11,341 bases of DNA from Actinomycetes bacterium (lineage in GTDB: Bacteria > Actinomycetota > Acidimicrobiia > Acidimicrobiales > RAAP-2): positions 1 through 11,341 of the forward strand of contig JAJYPU010000049.1 of NCBI GenBank assembly GCA_021795095.1, given 5' to 3'. Positions 6,599-11,341 of this stretch are shown here, piece after piece. Made by a program: the position numbers and the translations under genes. The notes beneath the pieces were generated by a model, which worked only from the letters and a program-made list of their open reading frames with translations, was not told where the DNA came from and made no database searches. Positions within the stretch are counted from its first letter, which is position 1. Every line of letters starts with the position of its first letter.

Positions 6599-7467
6599 CC
6601 CGCGCCGAGCCCCCCGACCACCGCCGCCGCAGCCGCCATGGCGGTCTCGAGAGCGGCGCGGCGCGCCGCGCCCTGGAGCCGCGCGGCGAGGTAGGCACCG
6701 GTGACGGCGTCCCCGGCGCCGGTCGTGTCGAGCACGACGTCCGAACTGGCGGCGACGCGGACCTCACCCTCGTCGCTGCGCGCCAGCGCGCCGCGCGATC
6801 CGAGGGTCACCACCACCTCGGCGAAGAGGTCCGTGAGCCGGTCGAGCGCGCCCACGAGCGAGCCGCCGCCGAGCTCGATCGCCTCCTCCTCGTTGGCGAA
6901 GATGGTCGTCGCGCCCGCCACCACGTCGAGGAAGTGACCCGCGCCCATCGCGCGAAGCGGACCGACCGAGCAGGCGTCCACCGAGGTCGGCGTGCCAGAA
7001 CCTCGTGCGATCTCGATCGCGCGTCGCGCGACGACGCGCGTGCGCTCGTCGAGCACGGTGTAGCCCGAGACGTGCACGTGGTCGGCGCCCTCGCAAAGAG
7101 CGCTCACCACGTGCGCCTCGCGCAGCTGCGCGTTGGCCCCGCGGCTCGTGAACATCGCGCGCTGGCCCGAACCGTCGACGATCGCGACGACGACCCCGGT
7201 CGGTGCGTCGACCACCTGGAGGCGCGTTGTGACCCCGGCCGCCTCGAAGAGCGCGCGCAACACGTCGGCGGCGGGGTCACGCCCGACGGCGCCGACGTAG
7301 GTCACGTCACACCCCGCTCGCGCGAGTCCGACGGCCGCGTTCGCCGCCGAGCCCCCGCGCCCGACGACCGTCGTCGACGCGGTGTCACTGGTCGCCTGGA
7401 CCGGGCCGAGTGGACGGGTGACGACGTCGAGCATGACGTCACCGATCAGGGTGACGCGCGGTCTCAC
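6595..7467 (-). CDS. psuK: PfkB-family sugar/nucleoside kinase, probably pseudouridine kinase
   Basis: This 290-residue cytoplasmic kinase probably phosphorylates pseudouridine at the 5' position with ATP, making the substrate of PsuG. The ribokinase/PfkB fold is marked by GDVMLDV (9-15), the substrate-site GGSAANAA (38-45) and the C-terminal signature DTTGAGDAVTGAYLA (247-261). The last contains the anion hole GAGD and catalytic base D253. Length is normal for the family. The start is GTG 7467, whose GTGA overlaps the psuG stop, so the two genes are translated together. Sequence alone fixes only the PfkB family. The substrate is inferred from the overlap with psuG, because PsuK and PsuG are paired or fused in many bacteria. 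The stop codon overlaps that of the permease gene on the other strand. No Shine-Dalgarno is visible, so reinitiation after psuG is likely. Confidence 0.85.
   Translation of the reverse strand: MRPRVTLIGDVMLDVVTRPLGPVQATSDTASTTVVGRGGSAANAAVGLARAGCDVTYVGAVGRDPAADVLRALFEAAGVTTRLQVVDAPTGVVVAIVDGSGQRAMFTSRGANAQLREAHVVSALCEGADHVHVSGYTVLDERTRVVARRAIEIARGSGTPTSVDACSVGPLRAMGAGHFLDVVAGATTIFANEEEAIELGGGSLVGALDRLTDLFAEVVVTLGSRGALARSDEGEVRVAASSDVVLDTTGAGDAVTGAYLAARLQGAARRAALETAMAAAAAVVGGLGAG
6655..6672. repeat. 18-bp perfect G+C palindrome inside the end of psuK
   Basis: Bases 6655-6672 equal their own reverse complement and can fold as a 7-bp G+C stem with a CGCG loop. On the plus strand it would lie about 57 bases after the stop codon of the last permease gene, so it could help end the importer transcript, which has no intergenic space for a terminator. 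In psuK it encodes part of the alanine/arginine stretch GAARRAAL. A chance product of GC-rich alanine and arginine codons is equally likely. Confidence 0.3.
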
Positions 7468-8396
7468 CGTCGCTCGGACGCCAGGGCGACCGCCACGTCA
7501 CCGGCGAGGGCCGCGTTGGCGACGACGAGGGCGCGGTTGGTCGCCACGCTCGCGCCAGCGCTGAAGCGCGCGAACTCACCGAGCAGCACCGGGGTGACGC
7601 CCTTACCCGTGACGCCCGTCGACGCGACGAGCGCGAGGGCACTGGCGAGGGCCGCGTCGTGGATCTCGCCGTCGAGCTCCACCTCGGCCGCGACGGGGTT
7701 GGCGAGCAGGAATCCGGTCGGGCTGTAGTCGCGGTGCGCGGCGAAGGCGGCCGCGGCCGCGGCCGCCGACTCGACCGACCAGTCCAACGCGAAGCCCGAG
7801 TCGGCGCGGTAGAAGCCCGGGAACCGGTCGGTGCGGTACCCGACGACCGGGACCCCGAGGGAGTCCAGTCGCTCGAGGGTCGCTGCGACGTCGAGGATCG
7901 ATTTCACGCCCGAGGCGACCACGAGCACCGGCGTGCGCGACAGCGTCGTGAGGTCGTTGGACTCGTCGAAGGTTCGCGCGGCGTCACGGTGCACGCCGCC
8001 GAGCCCGCCCGTCGCCATCACCTCGATGCCGACGCCATGGGCGACGGCGATCGTGCCGGCGACGGTGGTTGCCCCGTCGCGCCCGAGCGATAGGGCGAGT
8101 CCGAGGTCGCGCGAGGAGAGCTTGGCGCTGGCGCGCTCGGGCTCGGCGAGTCGTTCGAGCTCGTCGAGACTGAGCCCGACGACGACCCGGCCGTCGAGCA
8201 GGCCAATGGTGGCCGGGACCGCGCCGGCCGCACGCACCGCGGCCTCGCACTGCGCGGCGACCTCGAGATTCTCGGGGTGGGGCAGCCCGTGCACCACGAT
8301 CGTCGTCTCCAGACAGACGACCGGCCGGGCGTCGGCGATCGCGTCGGCGACCTCGTCGGCGATGCGAATCGTGGTCTGGCTGCGTGGCGGTTTCAT
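7464..8396 (-). CDS. psuG: Pseudouridine-5'-phosphate glycosidase
   Basis: This 310-residue enzyme cleaves the C-C glycosidic bond of pseudouridine 5'-phosphate, giving uracil and ribose 5-phosphate, in the cytoplasm. It matches the PsuG (YeiN/IndA) family along its length. LETTIVVHGLPHPEN carries E30 (equivalent to catalytic E31 of the E. coli enzyme), K92 lies in AKLSSRD, and MATGGLGGVHR is followed by D148, a likely metal ligand. VASGVKSILD carries K165, equivalent to the Schiff-base lysine K166, and TGKGVTPVLL lies near the end. All key residues align one position from E. coli, so the enzyme should be active. ATG 8396 is preferred over ATG 8441, which would overlap cdd and its start. No Shine-Dalgarno is seen; a TACACT box lies 9 bases upstream. 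The stop overlaps the psuK start (GTGA). A seven-alanine run (near 7749-7770) is the only oddity. Confidence 0.96.
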   Translation of the reverse strand: MKPPRSQTTIRIADEVADAIADARPVVCLETTIVVHGLPHPENLEVAAQCEAAVRAAGAVPATIGLLDGRVVVGLSLDELERLAEPERASAKLSSRDLGLALSLGRDGATTVAGTIAVAHGVGIEVMATGGLGGVHRDAARTFDESNDLTTLSRTPVLVVASGVKSILDVAATLERLDSLGVPVVGYRTDRFPGFYRADSGFALDWSVESAAAAAAAFAAHRDYSPTGFLLANPVAAEVELDGEIHDAALASALALVASTGVTGKGVTPVLLGEFARFSAGASVATNRALVVANAALAGDVAVALASERR

Positions 8397-8421
8397 ACGG
8401 GCAGCAGTGTACTGTGATGGC
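8397..8421. promoter_or_regulatory. 25-bp divergent psuG/cdd promoter with overlapping -10 boxes
   Basis: Only 25 bases separate the psuG ATG (8396, leftward) from the cdd GTG (8422, rightward). The gap holds TACTGT (8410-8415, plus strand), 6 bases before the cdd start, and TACACT (8411-8406, minus strand), 9 bases before the psuG start. The boxes share the TA at 8410-8411 and form part of CAGTGTACTG (8405-8414), whose CAGT and ACTG arms are inverted. Neither gene has a Shine-Dalgarno sequence, so both mRNAs are probably leaderless or nearly so. RNA polymerase could hardly occupy both boxes at once. Confidence 0.55.
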
Positions 8422-8835
8422 GTGATTGACCCTCGTGACATCCCCTGGGGGACGCTGCGCGAGCGCGCACTCGCCGCCAGCGCCCACGCCTACGCCCCCT
8501 ACTCGACGGTGCACGTCGGCGCCGCCGCCCTGACCGAGGACGGCACCGTCGTCGAGGGTGCCAACGTCGAGAACGCCAGCTACGGGCTCACGCTGTGCGC
8601 GGAGTGCTCACTCGTGAGTGATCTCGCGCGCGTGGGCGGCGGCACGCTCGTCGCCGTCGCGATCGTGGCCGGGGACGGCGCGCCGCTCTCGCCCTGTGGA
8701 CGGTGCCGCCAGCTGCTCTTCGAGCACGGCGGCGCGGGCCTGCTCGTCGACGACGGACCCTCGCGGCCGGCGCGCACGCTCGCGACGCTGCTGCCCGACG
8801 CCTTCGGACCCGACGACCTCGCCGCGCGCTCGTGA
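8422..8835 (+). CDS. cdd: Cytidine deaminase (small homotetrameric type)
   Basis: This 137-residue zinc enzyme hydrolyses cytidine and deoxycytidine to uridine and deoxyuridine, feeding the phosphorylase encoded next. The substrate-binding region APYSTVHVGAA (25-35) and GANVENASYG (46-55) precede the zinc/catalytic motif CAEC (C59, E61) and PCGRCRQ (C92, C95), so all three zinc cysteines and the catalytic glutamate are present. Cys62 replaces the arginine found after CAE in B. subtilis; I recall the same CAEC in mycobacterial enzymes. Length is typical of the tetrameric class. The start is GTG 8422: it is the first in-frame start after the psuG promoter, the nearby ATG 8417 is out of frame, and a TACTGT box lies 6 bases upstream, suggesting a leaderless mRNA. 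Its stop codon overlaps the deoA start by 4 bases (GTGA). Confidence 0.95.
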   Translation: MIDPRDIPWGTLRERALAASAHAYAPYSTVHVGAAALTEDGTVVEGANVENASYGLTLCAECSLVSDLARVGGGTLVAVAIVAGDGAPLSPCGRCRQLLFEHGGAGLLVDDGPSRPARTLATLLPDAFGPDDLAARS

Positions 8836-10103
8836 CCTCAGCCGTCGACGTCATCACCGCCAAGCGCGACGGGCACGCCCTCGACGACGACGCGATCACC
8901 TGGGTGCTCGACGCCTACAACCGCGGCGTCGTCGCCGACGAGCAGATGTCGGCGCTCTTGATGGCCGTCTTCTTCAACGGCCTCTCGGCCGCTGAGCTGC
9001 GCACCTGGACCGCGACGATGGTCGACTCGGGTGAGCGGCTCGAGCTGGGCGGGCTCTCGCGCCCGACCGTGGACAAGCACTCCACGGGCGGTGTCGGCGA
9101 CAAGATCTCGCTCATCCTCGCCCCGCTCGTGGCCGCCTGCGGCGCGGCGGTGCCCCAGCTCTCGGGGCGCGGCCTCGGGCACACCGGCGGCACACTCGAC
9201 AAGCTCGAGACCATCCCGGGCTGGCGCGCGGTGCTGTCCAACGACGAGGTCTACGCCCAGCTCGAATCGGTCGGCGCGGTGATCTGCGCGGCCGGGGTCG
9301 GCCTCGCGCCGATCGACCGCAAGCTCTACGCGCTGCGCGACGTGACCGGCACGGTGGAGTCGATCCCGCTGATCTCGTCGTCGATCATGTCCAAGAAGAT
9401 CGCCGAGGGCACAAAGGCGCTCCTGCTCGACGTGAAGGTCGGCCGCGGCGCCTTCATCAAGGACCACGACCGCGCCCTCGAACTCGCCACCACGATGGTC
9501 GCCCTCGGGCGCGACCACGGGCTCGCGACGGTCGCCCAGCTCACGAACATGGACGCACCCCTCGGCCAGGCCGTCGGCAACGCGATCGAGGTCGCCGAGT
9601 CCATCGAGGTGCTGCGCGGTGGTGGACCGGCCGACGTGCGAGCCCTCACACTCGCCCTCGCGCGCGTGATGCTCGAACTCACGGGTCTCGATGTCGACCC
9701 CGAGACCCGTCTCGACGACGGCTCGGCCTACGAGGTCTACCGGAACATGATCGCCGCTCAGGGCGGCGACCCTGACGCAATCATCGCGACCACCGGATTG
9801 GTGGACGTGGTTAGTGCGCCCCGCGACGGCGTCGTCCAGCGCGTGGACGCCCTCGACGTGGGCGTCGCCGCGTGGCGTCTCGGCGCCGGCCGCGCTCGAA
9901 AAGAGGATCCGGTGAGCGCCGGTGCGGGGGTGCGCTGCCTCGTGGTCGCCGGTGAGGAGGTCGTCGCCGGCCAACCACTCTTCGAGCTCTACGCCGACGA
10001 CGAGGCGCACCTCGAACTCGGTCGGGCCACGATCGCGAGCGCCGTCACCCTCGGTGACGAGGCGCCCGCGCCCGCTGCGCTGCTGTTCGAACGCATCGGT
10101 TGA
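8832..10103 (+). CDS. deoA: Thymidine/pyrimidine-nucleoside phosphorylase
   Basis: This 423-residue cytoplasmic enzyme splits thymidine, deoxyuridine and perhaps uridine with phosphate, giving the base and (deoxy)ribose-1-phosphate. The family opening ITAKRDG (8-14), phosphate-site KHSTGG (K82, S84), family signature SGRGLGHTGGTLDKLETIPG (111-130) and pyrimidine-site residues R169, S184 and K188 are all in place, offset two from the E. coli enzyme numbering. The C-terminal PYNP domain follows. Length is normal. The residue two before SGRG is Q109, a position I recall as Met in thymidine phosphorylase and Lys in Bacillus PyNP, so thymidine-only versus broad pyrimidine specificity is open. GTG 8832 overlaps the cdd stop (GTGA). 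There is no Shine-Dalgarno, so translation is probably coupled. Following a cytidine deaminase, uridine cleavage would make sense. Confidence 0.94.
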   Translation: MTSAVDVITAKRDGHALDDDAITWVLDAYNRGVVADEQMSALLMAVFFNGLSAAELRTWTATMVDSGERLELGGLSRPTVDKHSTGGVGDKISLILAPLVAACGAAVPQLSGRGLGHTGGTLDKLETIPGWRAVLSNDEVYAQLESVGAVICAAGVGLAPIDRKLYALRDVTGTVESIPLISSSIMSKKIAEGTKALLLDVKVGRGAFIKDHDRALELATTMVALGRDHGLATVAQLTNMDAPLGQAVGNAIEVAESIEVLRGGGPADVRALTLALARVMLELTGLDVDPETRLDDGSAYEVYRNMIAAQGGDPDAIIATTGLVDVVSAPRDGVVQRVDALDVGVAAWRLGAGRARKEDPVSAGAGVRCLVVAGEEVVAGQPLFELYADDEAHLELGRATIASAVTLGDEAPAPAALLFERIG

Positions 10104-10118
10104 CCGGACCCGCGCGAG

Positions 10119-10124
10119 TAGCCT
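10119..10124 (+). promoter_or_regulatory. Candidate -10 box (TAGCCT) for leaderless transcription of add
   Basis: TAGCCT lies in the 27-base gap after deoA and ends 6 bases before the add ATG, the same spacing as the cdd box. No Shine-Dalgarno sequence is present. TTGACC (10100-10105, across the deoA stop) resembles a -35, but the 13-base spacer is shorter than normal. The gene could be transcribed separately as well as by read-through from cdd-deoA. Confidence 0.45.
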
Positions 10125-10130
10125 GACTCC

Positions 10131-11225
10131 ATGCCTGGCCCGACGTTGACGCCTGACCTGATCGCCCGCGCACCCAAGGTCCTGCTGCACGACCACCTCG
10201 ACGGGGGGCTGCGACCCGCGACCGTGCTCGAGATCGCCGGTGAGGTCGGCTACACGGGCCTGCCGACGACGGACCCCGAGGTGCTCGCGAAGTGGTTCAT
10301 CGCCGACGCACCAGGTAGCGACCTCGTGCGCTACCTCGAGGGCTTCGCCCACACGACCGCGGTGATGCAGACCCGCGAGCACCTCGAGCGCGTCGCCGCC
10401 GAATGCGCCTTTGACCTCGCGCGCGACGGCGTCGTCTACGCCGAGGTCCGTTTCGCGCCCGAGCTGCACACCGAGCGTGGTCTCAGCCTCGATCAGGTCG
10501 TGACCGCGGTGCTCGCCGGCTTCGCGCGCGGCAGCGCCGACGCGCGCCGCGAGGGCCGCACGATCGTGGTGCGCGCGATCCTCTCGGCCATGCGACAGGC
10601 CGCCTTGAGTGAGACCATCGCCGAGCTCGCCGTTTCCCACCGAGACCAGGGCGTGTGCGGCTTTGACATCGCGGGGCCCGAAGACGGCTTCCCCCCGACC
10701 AAGCACCTCAGCGCCTTCCACCTCGTTCAGCGCGAAAACTTCCACATGACGATCCACGCCGGCGAGGCCTTCGGGCTGCCCTCGATCTGGGAGGCCGTGC
10801 AGTTCTGTGACGCCGAGCGGCTCGGCCACGGCGTGCGCATCGTGGACGACCTCACCAACGTCGACGGCGAGTACCGCCTCGGTCGCCTCGCCAACTACGT
10901 GCGCGACCGCCGGATCCCCCTCGAGGTCTGTCCCACCTCCAACGTCCACACCGGCGCCGCGGCCTCGATCGCCGCACACCCGATCGAGCTGCTGCGCCGC
11001 CTGCGCTTTCGCGTGACGCTCAACACCGACAACCGCCTCATGAGCGGGATCACCCTCTCGAGTGAGTTCGCCGTTTGCGCAGACGCCTTTGGCTGGACGC
11101 TCGCGGACATGGAGTGGCTGACGCTCAACGCCGCGAAGAGCACCTTCTACCCCTTCGACCAGCGCCTGGCGCTGATCAATACCGTCATCAAGCCCGGCTA
11201 CGCCGCGCTGCGCGGCGCCATCTGA
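10131..11225 (+). CDS. add: Adenosine deaminase
   Basis: This 364-residue cytoplasmic zinc enzyme of the amidohydrolase (TIM-barrel) superfamily converts adenosine and deoxyadenosine to inosine and deoxyinosine. Metal ligands are H20 and H22 in [13 protein letters not shown]209 in HAGE, and D300. E212 is the proton-shuttling glutamate and H233 in LGHGVRI the catalytic histidine. [11 protein letters not shown], another family hallmark, is present. The motif after the metal-binding Asp reads NTDNRLMS, with N301 where mammalian and E. coli enzymes have a second Asp (NTDDP); I recall NTDNRLMS as common in actinobacterial adenosine deaminases. Length is typical. ATG 10131 is supported by a TAGCCT box 6 bases upstream and by the MPG-to-HDHLDG spacing. 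It follows deoA by 27 bases. No purine nucleoside phosphorylase for the inosine product lies in the window. Confidence 0.95.
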   Translation: MPGPTLTPDLIARAPKVLLHDHLDGGLRPATVLEIAGEVGYTGLPTTDPEVLAKWFIADAPGSDLVRYLEGFAHTTAVMQTREHLERVAAECAFDLARDGVVYAEVRFAPELHTERGLSLDQVVTAVLAGFARGSADARREGRTIVVRAILSAMRQAALSETIAELAVSHRDQGVCGFDIAGPEDGFPPTKHLSAFHLVQRENFHMTIHAGEAFGLPSIWEAVQFCDAERLGHGVRIVDDLTNVDGEYRLGRLANYVRDRRIPLEVCPTSNVHTGAAASIAAHPIELLRRLRFRVTLNTDNRLMSGITLSSEFAVCADAFGWTLADMEWLTLNAAKSTFYPFDQRLALINTVIKPGYAALRGAI

Positions 11226-11341
11226 CCACCAGCCCACGGACCGTAGGCGTAGAACCTCGGTGCCGAGACGGTGGAACTACGTGACCCGACCGTGACATGG
11301 GTCCAAGGTCCCTAGGGCAGTGGTAGCGCCGACCTGAACGC
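11226..11341. other. Intergenic region after add; no gene seen
   Basis: No supported coding region or RNA gene is present up to the window edge. A short interrupted palindrome CTCGG-TG-CCGAG (11256-11267) makes at best a 4-bp stem and has no T-run, so it is a poor terminator. An imperfect 14-base palindrome GGGTCCAAGGTCCC (11299-11312) might be an operator for a gene beyond the window. Confidence 0.5.
11299..11312. promoter_or_regulatory. Imperfect palindrome resembling a DevR/DosR-type operator
   Basis: GGGTCCAAGGTCCC pairs in five of six positions around a central AA. It matches about 11 of 14 positions of the mycobacterial DosR core as I remember it (GGGACTWWAGTCCC). It sits in the non-coding space before whatever gene follows. 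One site, one lineage away from the known regulon, is weak evidence. Confidence 0.2.

Noticed and set aside
7747..7770. Short GCGGCC tandem repeat in psuG
   Set aside because: It only encodes a run of alanines in a poorly conserved helix and is too short to suggest a functional or variable repeat.
8397..8441. ATG 8441 as the psuG start
   Set aside because: It would add 15 residues unlike the family, overlap the first 20 bases of cdd and place the promoter boxes inside both genes.
10100..10105. TTGACC as a -35 element for add
   Set aside because: The spacer to TAGCCT is 13 bases, too short for a normal sigma-70-type promoter, and the sequence includes the deoA stop codon.
8838..11237. Long open frame (about 800 codons) on the minus strand opposite deoA and add
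   Set aside because: It is antisense to two genes with complete catalytic motifs. Its translation is rich in Arg, Gly, His, Glu and Asp without any recognisable domain, as is usual for shadow frames in GC-rich DNA.
11256..11267. Terminator hairpin after add (CTCGG-TG-CCGAG)
   Set aside because: Only about four base pairs can form once a loop is allowed, and no T-run follows.
11310..11341. tRNA-like start (GGGCAGTGGTAGCGCC resembles a D-arm)
   Set aside because: The D-stem has a G-G mismatch, the expected U33 is absent from the would-be anticodon loop, and the window ends before a T-arm could be tested. Not enough to call a tRNA.

Overview
This 11.3 kb window is GC-rich bacterial DNA, densely packed with genes, many of them starting with GTG. 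Several genes have no Shine-Dalgarno sequence but carry a TAnnnT box 6-9 bases before the start codon. Together with protein details such as CAEC in cytidine deaminase and NTDN in adenosine deaminase, this points to an actinobacterium (Actinomycetota). A deep lineage such as Acidimicrobiia is possible, but I cannot place it firmly. I see no transposase, integrase, CRISPR array, rRNA or convincing tRNA.

Layout. Bases 2-1273 hold the 3' part of a DHA2-type drug/proton antiporter gene, probably unrelated to the rest. A short structured leader (about 1274-1352) precedes a BMP/PnrA-type nucleoside-binding protein (1353-2459). A 20-bp perfect inverted repeat (2483-2533) then separates this gene from the remaining ABC importer genes: a double-ATPase subunit (2546-4060) and two overlapping permease genes (4053-5303 and 5300-6598). 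The last permease meets, stop codon on stop codon, a leftward pair: pseudouridine-5'-phosphate glycosidase psuG (8396-7464), overlapping a PfkB kinase, probably psuK (7467-6595). From a 25-bp divergent promoter gap, cytidine deaminase cdd (8422-8835) runs rightward. It overlaps pyrimidine-nucleoside/thymidine phosphorylase deoA (8832-10103) and is followed by adenosine deaminase add (10131-11225). The last 116 bases contain no gene I can support.

How it works together. The nine genes from 1353 to 11225 read as one nucleoside-scavenging island. The ABC system would import nucleosides. Cdd turns cytidine into uridine. DeoA splits uridine and/or thymidine into base and (deoxy)ribose-1-phosphate. 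Add turns adenosine into inosine. PsuK and PsuG phosphorylate pseudouridine and cleave it to uracil and ribose-5-phosphate. No regulator, purine nucleoside phosphorylase or deoxyribose-phosphate aldolase lies in the window.

The enzymes belong to known families, so I do not claim a new system. The less ordinary features are regulatory and architectural: overlapping divergent -10 boxes between psuG and cdd, repeated leaderless-type promoters, the long inverted repeat between binding protein and ATPase, the structured leader, a binding protein with no lipobox but six cysteines, and the inclusion of pseudouridine breakdown in a nucleoside-import island.
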